64,000 bases of DNA from Carettochelys insculpta (Eukaryota > Chordata > Testudines > Carettochelyidae): positions 12,821,001 to 12,885,000 of the forward strand of contig NC_134160.1 in assembly GCF_033958435.1 (NCBI RefSeq), written 5' to 3'. The translations under genes were made by a program, and so were the position numbers. The notes beneath the pieces are model-generated. The model worked only from the letters and a program-made list of their open reading frames with translations. It was not told the DNA's origin and searched no databases. Each line of letters opens with the position of its first letter. Positions within the stretch are counted from its first letter, which is position 1. Below, piece by piece: positions 1-12,700 of the stretch.

Positions 1-575
1 ATGCCCAGATGCTTTGTATATTGGACAGACTTCAAACTCTCTCAGACAAAGAGTTAATGGACACAAAACAGACATCAAAACACTCCTGATACACAAACCA
101 GTTAGTCTACATTTTAATGGAGTGGGCCATTCTGTTAATGACTCAAGAGTTTGCATCTTACTGAAGAAGAATTTTCACTCTTCTTTGGAGAGACTGCTGA
201 ACTCTCTTTCATATTCAAAGTGGACACATTAACACATGGTTTGAACCGGGATGTAAATTTTCTGGGACACTATAGGGGCTCTTTTGCATACTTGGCTTCA
301 TCTAATTCTTGACTCCCCTCTCCCCCCCTGCCCCTCTGCTCTCTGATTTGCTCACCTTGATAATTTTTTTCTGATTTGTCAACCTTGATTACTATTTTGG
401 TTCTCTGTGCCTTAAATATTGAGTCTCTTCTGGTATGGCTATGGTCTGAAAAAGTGGGTCTGTCCCACGAAAGCTCACCTAATAAATTATTTTGTTAGTC
501 TTTAAAGTGCTACTTTACTGCTTTTTTGTTTTAATAGTATATAGACTAGCACGGCTTTCTTTCTGTTACTTTGTA
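1..575 (+). mobile_element. Penelope-like element, 3' part (GIY-YIG end and 3' UTR)
   Basis: Positions 14-232 encode MYIGQTSNSLRQRVNGHKTD, a GIY-YIG endonuclease start in the Penelope-like style. The 3' UTR follows, with the family signature around 455-535: gtgggtctgtcccacgaaag, ctcacctaataaattatttt and gtctttaaagtgctac. The copy is cut by the window start and its frame is broken after the endonuclease start. Confidence 0.8.
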
Positions 576-751
576 ACCTTGTTTTTATGAAATGAGAAAA
601 AATAAAATACATATTTATGATCATTTAGTCTAACAATACTCAAGCTTTTGAAACAGTCAAAGATTCAGAAATTCAAAAAGTGTCACTCTTCACATGAAAG
701 TGCTGTGTAATGTAAAGACTGTTCAGGAAACTAAAGTTGAAGTCTTTGTGG

Positions 752-1692
752 CTAATGATGTCTGAATTCTGCCACAAAGACATCCACATTTAGTTTTGAA
801 GTGAAATCGCTTTCGTGTGACAGCAGAACTAGGTTTCTCTCTCCTTCATGGATTATGCTCATCCTCTGGAGTGATAAAATTCTTTTCAAGCAAGAAAAGG
901 AATTTTTATAAGCAGAAACTGATGCTCCAAACAAGACCACTAAAGACATTTCAAAAGTACATGGGAAAGCCTCCTTTAATTCCTTCAGAGAACCTAGAAC
1001 TCCTTCAGATTCTTTGCAATTTCTCTCATGAATCAATGACTTAAATCCAGCCTTTTCAACTTGAACTTTCTCCAAATCTAATCCAAGCTGTCAGTCAAAG
1101 CATGCATTGATTTCATTTTCAAGAAGTCTGGAGAGCTGGTAGAATAGATTGCTGACAAATTTTTGTGTAACTTGGAGTTCTTCACACAAAGTCTCCTTTG
1201 CAGTTCTCCAGTGGTTTCTGCAATCAATTCATGATAAACCTGGGAATGCAGATACTCATCTACACTTTTGAAATCCTGATAAGTGCTCAATAACTACGGG
1301 TTCTTAAAATTTTAGGGACAATATTTTGGCTGTTTTGGTGCCACAGCTTAGTGTTGGTGCTTCTTGAGCTTAGATGCAATCTCTAAGAAAAGTCCTCAAA
1401 AAACCTTTTTCTTCCACTGAAGTTCTTCACATCAGTTCAACTCCCTTAGCTTTGATTCAACTCCTTTAGCAAGGTGCATCAGTTTCTTGTGGAGGTAGTT
1501 GTTCACAAAAGCAAAAACTTTCAAAATCAGACTCATAACCTCAAATAAGAACAAGAAAGATGAATAATTCTGTAACTTCCAGCAGCTCCCTTGCTTCAGT
1601 GAACAGGTCAGCATATCCATTAATACACTTTGACAGAATACTCTGAATCGCTTCCAAATTATTGAGGATAATTTCCAAGGTTTCCAGTCCAT
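752..1692 (-). pseudogene. hAT-family transposase relic (ZMYM/52-kDa-repressor type)
   Basis: Three open pieces, 1692-1432, 1290-1078 and 1075-752, in different frames. The last contains VVLFGASVSAYKNSFSCLKR and LSLQRMSIIHEGERNLVLLS, the pattern of the C-terminal hAT dimerisation region (P-S-A--ER-FS-LK-IK...LR--M---RL--L). Earlier parts are helical and Leu-rich. The AERSFS-like core has lost residues and frames are broken, so it is inactive. No terminal repeats located. Confidence 0.55.
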
Positions 1693-1735
1693 CTTATTTC
1701 TATGAGTCTTTGCAGGTGATGGCCTTAGTCAGGCT

Positions 1736-3016
1736 ATAGTAACAGAGAGGTAGCTGTGTTAATCTGTACTCCAACAAACCAAAGCAGCAGAAATGTTGCA
1801 CTTTAAAGACTAACAAAATGATTTACTCGGTGATGAGCTTTTGTGGGACAGACCCACTTCTTTGGATCTAGTTCATTTCGAATACAGACTGACATTTATA
1901 AGTACAAAGGACCAAAAAAGAAAAAAATTGCAATAAAAACTAAAAAATCAAATAGGATTGAAGGAAGGGGGTGAGAGATGTGGGGATGTTAATTGCCCTG
2001 TCTGAGATAATTACGAGCATCAAAGGAAGGGAAGCAGTTCTTGTAAAGTGTGAAGTAGTTGATGTCTCTGTTCATACTACGTGTTAATGTGTCAAATTTG
2101 AACGTTTACTCTAACTGACAAATCTCTTGCTCTAATCTGTTGTTAAATTCTCTGTCTTCCAGGATACAAATGCTCAGGTCTTTAACAGAATGGCCCGCTC
2201 TGTTGAAGTGTTCACTGATGGCTTATGTGTACTGACTTTCTTGATGTCTGCTCTGTGTCCATTTATTCTTTGGCGAAGGTTTTGCCCAGTCTGTCCAATG
2301 TACATAGTTTCAGGGCACTGTTGGCACATAATAGCATACATAATGTTGCTGGAAGTGCACGAGAATGTGCCTTTGATCTTGTAACTTACATGGTTAGGTC
2401 CAGCAATGGTATCCCCAGAATAAATATGTGGACAAAGTTGGCAGCAGGGTTTGTTGCAAGGAAAAGTTCCAGAATTAATATGACTGTGGTGTAGCCTGTG
2501 ATTGCTGGTGAGAATCTCTCTCAGGTTAGGAGGCTGTCTATACGAAAGGCCAGGCCTGTCACCTAGAGCATTCTGGAGTGTAGCATCCTGATCCAGAACA
2601 GGTTGTAGATTTTTAATGATGCATTGCAGGGGTTTGAGTTGGGGGCTATAGGTGATGACAGGTGGTGTTCTGCCTATCTTGAAGTAGCTGGTTTCTGGGC
2701 GTTCGTCTGGCTCTGTCAATTTGTTTTTTTACTTCTCCTGGTGGGTAATTTAGTTTTATAAATGCTTGGTAAATGTCTTGTAGTTTTCAGTCTCTGTAAG
2801 TAGGGTCAAAGCAGATGTGATTGTATCTAAGGGCTTCAGTGTAAACAATGGATTGTGTGTTGTGAGTTGGATGGAAGTAGGAGGCATGTAGGTAAGTGTA
2901 GCAGTCAGTGGGTTTCTGGTAGAGGGTGGTGTTGATGCGGCCATCAGTGATTTGTACTGTGGTATCCAGGAAATGTATTTCTCATGTGCAATAGTTAAAG
3001 CTGAGATTGATGGTCA
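1736..3016 (-). mobile_element. Penelope-like element, 5'-truncated, minus strand
   Basis: The 3' terminal signature (cactttaaagactaacaaaa, tgggacagacccacttcttt) lies at 1798-1866. Upstream on the minus strand are the GIY-YIG domain and the end of the reverse transcriptase. The element is cut at 3016 by a palindromic MITE and its frame is broken between 2719 and 2756. Confidence 0.85.
2174..2719 (-). pseudogene. Penelope-like GIY-YIG endonuclease domain (fragment)
   Basis: 181 open codons. The Cys-rich linker TFPCNKPCCQLCPHI is followed by ETMYIGQTGQNLRQRINGHR, i.e. the zinc-finger-like linker and GIY-YIG catalytic start (YIG, Arg, His) of Penelope-like retroelements. It ends in SVNTSTERAILLKT, where the intact element would continue. 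The RT part lies upstream in another frame (about 2756-2944). Confidence 0.8.
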
Positions 3017-3307
3017 GGCTACGTTTTCACTGCAGAGCTATTTCGGAATACAGAGGTATCCTGAAATAGTAACTTCACATCTAGGAAACGTGCCCGGTAT
3101 TTCAAAATATTTTCTGAAATACTGGCTGCACTCTTTCGGCATCCCTGTGGGAGGGGAAAGGGATGCCTCAAAATAGTGTTGTATTTCAAAATTTGGCGCT
3201 GTGTAGACAGCGCCAAATCCCAAAATAGCCTATTTCAAAGTTGACTCAAAATAGGGTACACAAAGTGCATATCTTACTTTGAGTAGGGGCATCGTGTAGA
3301 CATAGCC
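3017..3307. repeat. Palindromic MITE (GGCTAYGTCTACAC-end family)
   Basis: Begins ggctacgttttcactgcaga and ends gtgtagacatagcc, imperfect terminal inverted repeats. The arms are rich in tatttcgaaata-like motifs. Inserted into, or abutting, the Penelope copy on its left. Confidence 0.65.
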
Positions 3308-3566
3308 TGACTTCATGCCTCTGAAAAAAGTTGTATGGAGATGTACTATTTGAGAATGTTTTTCACTGCTGAGTTTGTCTCACACATTAATTTTTCGCAC
3401 CCTGAGTGACATATTTATAAAAAAATAAGTCTGTAATGTAGATCTGGCCTCAGATTAAGAGTCCAGAGCAGGAAATGGAACATGTTCTACACAGAGAGCA
3501 AAGAAATTTCCAGGGGGTAGTGTCCCCTCATATTCCCCTTAGCTTGTATGGAGATATACCTGTCCC

Positions 3567-3751
3567 ATAGAGCTGGAAGGGACCTTCGGAGGTCATCAAC
3601 TCCAGCCCCCTGCAGGGCCTACACCGTCCCTGACACTTTTGTTTTTTAAATGCATTTTCCCCACATCCCTGAATGGCCCCCCTCAAAGAGTGAGCTCACA
3701 CGCCTGAGTTTAGCAGGCTAATGCTCAAACCACTGAGCTATACCTCCTCAT
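3567..3751 (-). repeat. tRNA-derived SINE, minus strand
   Basis: Read on the minus strand it begins gaggtatagctcagtggttt, a tRNA A-box-like head, then a B-box-like segment near 3690, and ends in the CR1-like tail (gaaggtcccttccagctcta). A typical turtle SINE with a LINE-related 3' end. Confidence 0.75.
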
Positions 3752-5104
3752 TGCTTGTAAGAGATGAGTCTGGCTTAGGACAATTGTTGGGTGATGTGAA
3801 CAGGCATCACATGATGACAGCCTTGTGGGGAGAGGGATGCTTCCAGAAAGAGGGAGTCTGCTGCATGATAGAGGGGCAATCAGACTTAAAGGAGGTTGCA
3901 GCAGAGCAGACTCAGGCACCAGGATAAAGAAGAGAAAGACCTCCAGGGTGCCCATGGTCAGGGAGGGCTATCCATTGTCAGTCACAGGAAAAAGCCTGGA
4001 AGCCCAAGAATAACACAGTGAACTTCTGGGCCTTTGGAAATCGGCTTAGAATGTCTAGTTTTTATGTTAAGAAACCAGACTTTAACACAGGGGACTGAGG
4101 CCAGTGCACCAGTTGTGGGGTGTTTGTTTCCCTGAAAAAGGAGGGAAAGCGAGGTAGCTGGTGGTTTGTACCTGCATGCTGGTTAATAACATGAAAGGGC
4201 TCCAGGCATGTGGAACTAGAGTGGCTCCTTATTAAGAGAACCATTTACAAAGATGCTGCCAGTGTGAGCAGCATTCTAGCCATGTGCACACAGACTCACT
4301 GCCTGGGGCCATCTCTGCACTCTTGCCACTGACCACCAGGCCTCCTCCCTCCAACCTCCATGGAAGTTGCTACAGTCAGATCCAACATCTGCTGAAATAA
4401 GCTTCTGTTACGATACCATATGCACTGGTGAGCCCAACAGTGGTGGGAAATGTATCAGGTGCAGGTAGGGAGGCATTTGTCTTTTGAAAAACTTACACAT
4501 TTGGACAACTCAATGAGATCATTACAGATCATTCCAGTTTTCTTTGGCATCCCTTGTAATCCTATGAAATGGTCATTATGTGAGGAGAGCCTCTAATGGG
4601 AAGTGGAATTGCATTGTGAGGAGACATTAGTGGATGCTATAAAATGTTACCATTATCTCACAAGGCCTGTAGCTCTCCAGTGCAAGTCACGAGTCTTCAG
4701 GAGCCAGCAGTGAGCTCTGAAGAAAGGAAAGAACAATAATTCAGGATAAAAAGATTCCATTTTGTCTTCCTTTTAGGCCATGACCAGACAGAAGTGACCT
4801 GTCCCATCTCCTCTACCAAAGAGCCAAAAAGTGGGTCATGTGGCCTACCGAGAAGAGCTCCAACCTGTAATGCAGGATCCTGCCTTCCAGTCTCAGGTCT
4901 GACACTGCTGACACCCTCTGATATTGGTTGTGGCTGCAGGAAGGGGGAATTTCAGCTGGCTACACAACAGTTTTTTTGTCCTCAACTGCTCAGTACCATG
5001 CTTGTGTCTAAAAGGCCTGCTTGCATCTTGAGCACCCCTACGTGGCCAGGGATGGCTCTGCAGCACCTTGCACAGTGCCCCCTTCTGCTCCACACTGGTC
5101 CATT
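3752..5104. other. No gene recognised
   Basis: Short unrelated ORFs only. I saw no splice-bounded conserved exon and no clear repeat ends. Confidence 0.4.
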
Positions 5105-5205
5105 CTGAAGAAGTGGGTCTGTTCCATGAAAGCTCATCACCAAATGAATTATTCTATTAGTCTTTAAAGTGCTACTGGACTGCTTTTTTGTTTTGGTCCA
5201 AAAGG
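5105..5205 (+). repeat. Penelope-like element 3'-end fragment
   Basis: Carries gaagaagtgggtctgttcca, gtctttaaagtgctactgga and ctgcttttttgttttg, matching the 3' end of the longer copies. About 100 bp, strongly 5'-truncated. Confidence 0.8.
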
Positions 5206-6002
5206 TGTTAAGACAAAATTCCCCTGCCAGGGATTTTATTTGAAGTTCACAATAAAGTGCTCCCCGACTGCCTTCCTGTCTCCAGCTTTTGGCTGTCACT
5301 CAAGTGCCTCACTCTCCTTGAGCTGGGTTAGAATCAAACTTGCTTTGATTTCTTGCAGTAACCAGTTTGCTCCCTGTAGCTGCTTCTTTAGGGCAGCTAC
5401 AAGTTCACACTATCCATCCTAGCGGACACTCCAAGCCCTGCCTACTGCAGTTACTGTCTCCCTCACAGGGCTGTTTGCCATGTATCCCTAGGTCTGGCAT
5501 GAGCTGGTCACATCCCATGACCAAAGTGACTTTCCCACGTGGGAAGGTGAGTGGTTCTTGTCACAAGTGGGGCTGGAGCCTCTCTCCCCTGGAGGGGCCA
5601 GGCACCCTGTAACATGCACAGTCAAACAGCTTGCTGCAAGTGGTTCCCATGTAAAATACTTTGAGACTGAGGAGCCCTTTGTGATTGTTCAGGGTGAAAG
5701 ACAGCAGTAGTCAGTGCTACTGCTTGGAGAGCACTGTGCTAGGGCCTTCAGATTTTGCAATAAAGTCCAAGTTAACTGATCATTTTCCATCATTTGTTTG
5801 GTTACAAAACTAAAGGCTGGCTCATTAATCGCTGTAAATCAGCAGAGGGCCATTGAAGTTGATGGAGTCAAATACAGTCAATACGGGTGTGCTGATTTAC
5901 ACCAGCTGAGGATGTGTCCCTAATTTTTCAGTGGATAAGACACATTGGCCTAAAAACTACCCAGTGTGAGTCCAGACAGCATTGACCCCAAATGCCTGTG
6001 GA
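5206..6002. other. No gene recognised
   Basis: Non-repetitive by eye, with no long conserved ORF. Confidence 0.35.
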
Positions 6003-7404
6003 CAGGGCTTTTTTTCTAGGAAAACAGATGCCAGAACTCAAGCCGCAACCAGCCCTCCCACCCCGCGGCCCCAAACTGCCGCCAGGTTACACATGCGCAC
6101 ACAGAGCACACAACTCAACTTAAATATAACACACAACAACACACATGCAGGCAAAACCCCAACTCACAAAATAATGCCTGACACAAAACACACACACATA
6201 ATCCAAATATACAAAATGACCATAATGCCCAACACAACGCACACAATCCCAATACACAAAATACCCACAAGCCTTACACAAAATACACACTCTTCCAACC
6301 CCACCGCACACAGCACAGCCCCAAATACACCCTGGAACACAAACACATATCTCTACCCCCACAAACAGCAGGGCATAAACCCACAGCCCCAGACTTGCCT
6401 CCCTGCCCGACACCTCCTGCAACACTGTGCCAGGTCTTTGCTGCCCAGGAAGCAACTCCCCACAGCAGCCAGGTGCACTGGGGAAGGGCGGCTGCCTGGC
6501 TGTGGACCTGCTCCGTGGATGCAGGGGGAGACCCCCAGGAGAGGCAGCCAGAGGACGGAGGCACCAAGCACAGGAGAGATGGTGGGGAGCTGGCGTGGAG
6601 CAAGTGGGGCATGGCAGGCTGTGGGCACAGGGCAGAGGGGAAACAGGTAGGACAAGGGGCCGGGCAGGCTGTGGGCACCAAATGAGGGGCAGGGGCAGGG
6701 GCAGGGAAGTGGGTGGAGGGGCTGGGGATAGGGCACGGGGCAGGTGGGGGACCGGGTGGGCTGTAGGCTGACAGAACAAGGCAGAGGGCACCAGGCAGAG
6801 GGCTAGAGGCAGGCAGTGCTGGGGACAGGTAGGGAGCTGTGGCCAGGGGCTGTGGGGGGTTGGGGCACTGCAGGGTACAAAGGGTGTGCAGCTGCCCCCT
6901 GATAGCCACAGGTGCTCCCCAGGTGAAGGGCATGGACAGCAGCCCACAGGCAGCCACCTTCCTGGGGGGCCACTTCTCCCTTCCCACTGCCTCCCCAGCA
7001 AGTTGCTCCCCAGCTCCTGCTGCAACCAGCAGCCCCCAGGGAACCTCATGCCTCTCACCCACTGCCAGGCTTTACCCCTCATCCTGTGGTCCCAACCCAT
7101 CACACCTTTAAACCACCACCCCACCCCATAGCCTCAAAGGGCTTAACCCCCCCGCCCCGCCAGCCTCCTGTGACTCCCAACCCGCCACCTCAAACCACTC
7201 CCAGGCTTCACACACACACAGACTGCCCCCACCTACCTCACACAGGGGCGGCCAGTGACTTCTCCGCTTTCCTCCCCACAGTGGCTCCGCACCCGGCCAC
7301 ATGCAAACTGCCCAGAGTGGCTCCTGGAGTGGCACCCGGCCCCACCCGGGGAGTAAAGGTGCCTGAACAGCATTCTGTGGGATTTCAGCACAAAAAAATC
7401 CCTG
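6003..7404. mobile_element. Probable hAT-like non-autonomous transposon with CA- and C-rich core
   Basis: Begins cagggctttttttct and ends aaaaaaatccctg, short terminal inverted repeats. The flanking octamers CCTGTGGA (5995-6002) and CCTGCAGA (7405-7412) agree at 6 of 8 positions, as expected for an aged 8-bp duplication. The interior has an ACA-rich stretch (6080-6360) followed by GC-rich sequence. Long ORFs here, up to 334 codons, are compositional and carry no recognisable domain. Confidence 0.5.
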
Positions 7405-8429
7405 CCTGCAGATACTGGGGACTGGAGGAGGCGTTTAGCTGTCTTAATTCAGTTCTTCAGCCAGCATACACCACCTCTGCTCTCTTCCTGTGAGAGTCTA
7501 TCACACCCAGCCACACCATTTGCAATGACTTTCCGGCCGTGGTTGAACTGCTGATGTGTTTTCCCATGGTGGCAGTTTTCTGAATGTTAAAAAACTGACA
7601 GGTCCATTTTGATAACAAATATTTTCACAGGCTCCTTTCTCCTTCATGTCTAAGTCCCGGGGCTACCAGGCTTCATGGGCTACAAAGCCACAGCTGGGTT
7701 CTTCCATCCATACGTCTAAGTTTTTCTTCCCTTTCAAAGCACTACAGGCAAATTAAGTGATGGGCTAAGTGGAAGACTAATAGCTCCAATGGGAACCAGC
7801 CACTGCAGGGCCAGGAGCTGGGTCAATATCACTTCCATGCCTGAACCAAGGCCTGCAATTTCCTCTGCTAGCACAGTCCTTTCCCTGCCTCTCCACAGCT
7901 GTGCCCAGGCATCTGCACCACAACTACTGTCTGCTCTCGCTGCTTCAGACCAGCCACATAACTCAGCCAGCTGCACCTCAGTCTGGTCAGGCCCACAGTG
8001 CTCCGCTCGGTTCCAGTGCATGCCAGCTGACTTGGCCACAGATCTTGCAGCTGCAGCTCCCTTCTAAAACGCTCTCCTGGTTAGCAGGAGCTGCCTCAAC
8101 TGCCCTGGGCTACTTTGTTCCCTGCATTTTTACTGTCCAGCTCCACCCTAATATTGGGACTATCAACCATTATCCCAGCCTGCAAAAAACAAACCCTGTT
8201 TTAAATACATAGCTGTTGAGCCTCTTGTCTGTACAGCTTCTTCCCAGCCTTGGTTTACCCTGAGCCCCCATGGACTGGGCTTCTCAAATTGTCCAGTGGC
8301 TCAGCCAACCAAGGAGAAAACTGCCCCTAGTATGCTGAAGTGTCCAGCTGTCTTCTCACTCTTGGTAGGCTCTGTAGCTCACTCCACCTTATTGCTTGGC
8401 CAAGTTTCCTGCCCCTGTCTGTTCTTGTA
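7405..8429. other. No gene recognised
   Basis: Mixed sequence with short ORFs and no clear repeat ends. Confidence 0.35.
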
Positions 8430-9045
8430 CAAGTTGAAACTCCCAAATCAGGCATTCTCTCATCCGATAACATCCGGCGTGTGACAGAACCAGAGAGGTC
8501 TAGGTCTGGGAGGAGGAGGTGCCAGCCACACCAGTGGCAGGAGGCAGAGCAGCCACAGCTGCTCTGGTGGCAAGGCTGAGGGGAAGGACAGCCAGCAGCA
8601 GCTGTCAGACAACTGCAGTGAGAGACCCCTGCCCTAGGCCGGGAGCAGTGGCCAGGGCTGGCAGGGCAGGAAGCCAGCCAGGAGAAAATGCGCAGGGGCT
8701 GGATGGAAGCTGCCCCTGGCCTGGGAACGGTGGCTCATCCCCGGGGACAGACAGGAAGCTCCAGGCTGGGGAAAGGCATCTTAGAAAACTGGGGCAGGGG
8801 CTGATCAGGAAGCTGCCCCGAGGAAGCCATGGCTGGGGAGGGGTGGGTGGAGCCAGGAGCCAGCAGCCAGGGAGCCTGCAGGCATGGGGAATCGGGAGCT
8901 GCGGGTGACAGTGGGATCCCTGGAGCAGGGGCTGAGGCCAGCAGGGGTGGGGATGGGGTAGAATTGACCACCCTGGGGCCTGGCAAAATCCCTCATTCGA
9001 GACTGCTCAGGTCCCAAGGGTGCCAGACCAGGGAGGTTGAGCCTC
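8430..9045. mobile_element. Tigger-like non-autonomous DNA transposon
   Basis: Left end caagttgaaactccc after TA; right end gggaggttgagcctc before TA. These ends match the caggttgaacctc style seen in other copies in this window. The GC-rich core contains repeated gcaggggctg-like units. Confidence 0.5.
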
Positions 9046-9756
9046 TACCTCCCTGAGTGGTGTTAGAGGGGCAGCCTCACTTTCTTGCTCTGCACCTTGT
9101 GAAGTCATTTACACCAATAAACATAGAATGCGTCTGTCCTGATCTGGTGGTGTGTGACCCCATTTTACGCTGGGCTAAATGATCACAGTTGGGAGACTCA
9201 TTTCCTATTGAACACCAGGCTTGGTGAAGCCTGAGAGCCCTATGACATGGCACTCTGTACCCCTAGCATGGCTGGACTTCCCTGAGACTAGCACCCCTCA
9301 ATCACACACGGCCCGATCCCACCAGCCCTGCATGTGTGCCACTGCCATTGGAGTCCCAGGGAGTCTAGAGCAAAGTGAATGGGTGTGTCATGCACAGAGT
9401 CCCGTCAGGATCACCGGAGGTTTGTGTCCTGGGTGACCCGTACACTAGTGTGTAATGAAGATGGGGTCAGGAACAAAGCCGGCCATTTCCACATGTGACA
9501 TCTTCAAAAATAACATCAGCAGGGGGCTGGCCCTGGAAGTAGATGTCCTGTAATTATCCCAGGAGCAGGCACAGCCTGAGCAGCAGCTGGTTTCCTTCCC
9601 TGCCTGCCTGATCTTCGCCTCTAGCAGGCACTGCAGCCTCTTCTCTCTGCCCCGGACACAGAAGCCTGGGTTCCCTCTCCTAGAGCATCTCAGCAGGAGA
9701 CGTCCCAGGCGACAGTCCTGGAGTTTGCCCTGTGCAGTGATGAACCTTCCTCTGAC

Positions 9757-9792
9757 ATGGCCTTCCGAAGCTGCAGGGTGCCAGGCATCAAG
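9757..9792 (+). CDS. TMEM244-like exon 1 (start codon)
   Basis: Twelve codons, MAFRSCRVPGIK, ending in AAG before donor gtaaac, phase 0. The short basic N-terminus resembles that of TMEM244. Chosen because it is the right length, in the right phase and has a good Kozak context. Transcript evidence is needed to confirm it, since a 36-nt exon 7.5 kb upstream of the next could arise by chance. Confidence 0.65.
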
Positions 9793-12700
9793 GTAAACCC
9801 ACAGGAGCTGCTGCTGTGCTTGGGGGAGCAGGGCAATGCCTGGCAGAGTTGGCTGCTGAAGGGTTTATGGATCAGCAGCGGCATCTGGGCCTGATCAGAT
9901 TGCAGTATCATGTGACAGGGATTCCGTTGTAAGTAGTAAAGGCAAAGGAGGAGGGAGATCAATGTGTGTGTGTGTTGTGGGGTGGGGTGGTGGTTGCTGT
10001 TTCAGAAAATAAAAGCTTGGCCTCCCAGACATGCTGAAGCCCAAGGCTCTTCCAGCCCTGCCAGTGAGGTGCTGGGGGAAATGGGAGATCAGCCACGGGC
10101 AGGAGTGGTTTAGTTCAAAGCAAAGTTTAATTAACTTAAAAGGGAGCCAGTGAAATTGTTTCAAGTATAATTACGCCCACTGGAGCTAATTCTGGCACAG
10201 AAACAGGACTCCTTTCTCCCTGGTGCTTTGGATAGCCCCCTTTCTTACTCTGCTATAGTCAAAGGGAGCCAGACAGCAGGGACAGGGACAGGGACAGAAA
10301 AACTGACTATGTCACTGAAATTCCCAGCCAGAGCACCAGTATCAGGGTTCCCTCTATTTTTTTCCCCATCAATGGGCAGAATAAATTTTGTTACATGCAC
10401 TAAGGCATGTGTGGATGCACACCACCAATAGACACACATGCAGCCCACTTTGGGCACTCTGCTAATCAGCTGGGCGGCTCCTGAATCTCTCCTGGGCCGC
10501 CGCCCAGGCACTCAGCTTTCAGGGCCCACTGCTCAGTAGCCGCCATTGGATGCATCCTGTTTTCCCAGACAGACACCCTTGTGCCCCTTACCAGTCTCCT
10601 TTCCAGATTTGGTGCATCCGGTCACTGGTGCTTGGGGCCCCTTGAGAGCTAGCCAAAGGTCAATTACTATTAATACTGAACTATCCAACTGTGCAGTTTG
10701 CAACATGATCTTGGCTCTTTGGCCCTGGCTTACGCTGAGCCCTCTCTGGTCCTGTGTTTGCCCCATTTCCCCACAGATTGCTGTCTTAGCAGCAGCTGAC
10801 TACATTCTCCACCTCTTCCACCCTCACAAAAATATTGGGTCATGTTACATTAAGAACTGATTGGGTGGGGTAATGCAGCAGAGAGCAGCTGGCCTGATGG
10901 TCCGGGTGTTTGCCTGGTACTCAGGGAGCCTACAAGCTGTCCCCTGCCTGATACAGGTGTTCTATGTGGCCTTGAGTATGTCCCTTAACTTCTCTGGACC
11001 TTAGTCTCCCATAAGCGTAATGGGGATAACAGCACCACCCTGCCTCACAAGAGGGGTTGTGATAGGAACACATTAAAATTGTGGGGAGCTCAGTAGTTAT
11101 GGTGACAGGGACCAGATAAATAAATGCGCCTCCTCAGAATATACTTGTGCAGAGGGATGTCCTAGCTGGTGTAAAGGTTTTACTGCTCCTCCCCTCCCAC
11201 CCTCCATGGTACGGACAGAGACAGAAGGAACTAGCCATGCCTTCTGGATGCACTGGACTTGCTGTGTCTTGTAAAGCACAGCTGTTGTGACCCATTTCCT
11301 GCGTACCTCAGTGGACTGGCAGGAAGTATCCTGTATCATCTTCCTGAAGCAGAGGTTAATAACCAAGTCCTGTCTGTCCCACATGGACACAAATTATCCC
11401 AGGGCAGTTGCCAGGAAGAAGGGGTTTTGCCCTGATGGCCTTACCAAAATGCCTTTTCCCAAAGCTGTGTGATGTTGGTCTGTTCAGCTGTCACCTTCCA
11501 ATTTAGAAGTGGCTGCCTTCCATTGGGAGGGGGTGGAATCACTTTGTGAGGTCCTTAGGGATCCTTGACAGCAGTGTTCCCTATAAGCTGAGTGCTTGGG
11601 CAACCTCTCAGAAGAGATTCACAAGCTGCCCAGCTGATTAGCAGAGTGCCAACACCAGCAGCGTGTGTTTCTGATGGTGGTACACAATGGCACATGCCTC
11701 GGTGCACAGAACAAAATTCATTTTGCACACAGATGGAAGAAATTGGAGGGAACCCTGCATGATGGAGCTGCTGCAACCTGAGGCTGTTAAAAAATCCATT
11801 TGTAGCTACATTGTGCTTGCAAGGGTAATTGTGGTATCACCCTATAACCGGGTGGTTTTTGGTCTCCCCGGAGGTTTCTGAGTCTGCTACTGCCTGGAAT
11901 CTGTACAAATCTGTTATTTTAGCTCAGACAATACAGGCTTGTTGTTTTAGATCCAGAGCTCCCAGCTTCAGTCCCTGCAAGTGACTCAGCCAGACTCAAG
12001 GGCCAGGGATTGTGATGGTACCCAAATGAAAGCAAAGAGGAAGGAACAAATGCTGTACTGTCGATACACACAGCCTGCTTGGCTAGGAGCTGCCCTGATC
12101 TCCCTGGAAGTGGTGTTCTGTCCTATCGCCTGCTGCCAGCTCCCTCAGGAAACTGGGGCATTAAAATGCACACACTGCTACATGAGCCTGGCTGACTCAG
12201 TTTATAGAGTACCAGGCTTTTAATCTGAAAGCCCAGGTTTCAACTCCCTGCTCAGAGGAGATCTCCTTTCCCTGTCTGGGGTTGTCCAGAACTCCTTCTG
12301 TGCATGTTAACTTTGAATCCTAGGGCTAGACGAGCCCTTAGGAGGTTGTTTGGCCTCCTGCCTAAAACAGAATCATCCAAGCCAGGACTTAAAAACTGCT
12401 ATGGATGGAGATTCCCCCACCTCTCTAGGAAACACATTCCAGTGCTTCACAACCCTCCCAGTGAAACAGCTTTTCCTAAAATCCAACCTACACCTCTCCC
12501 TCTCTAACTTCAGACCATTGCTCTGTGTTCTGCCAACCCTCAGTACTGAGAACAGCCTCTCTTCCTCCTCATTAGAGCCCCCCTTCAGGCAGTTGAAGGC
12601 TGCTATCAAATCCCCTCTCACTCTCCTCTTCTGCAAACTAAATAAGCCCAAATCCCTCAGTGTCTCCTCATAGCTCATGTGCTCCAGCCCCCTCATTTTC

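Noticed and set aside
6120..7124. 334-codon minus-strand ORF
   Set aside because: Repetitive Pro/Cys/Leu-rich composition from CA- and C-rich DNA inside an apparent transposon; several overlapping ORFs on both strands and no domain.
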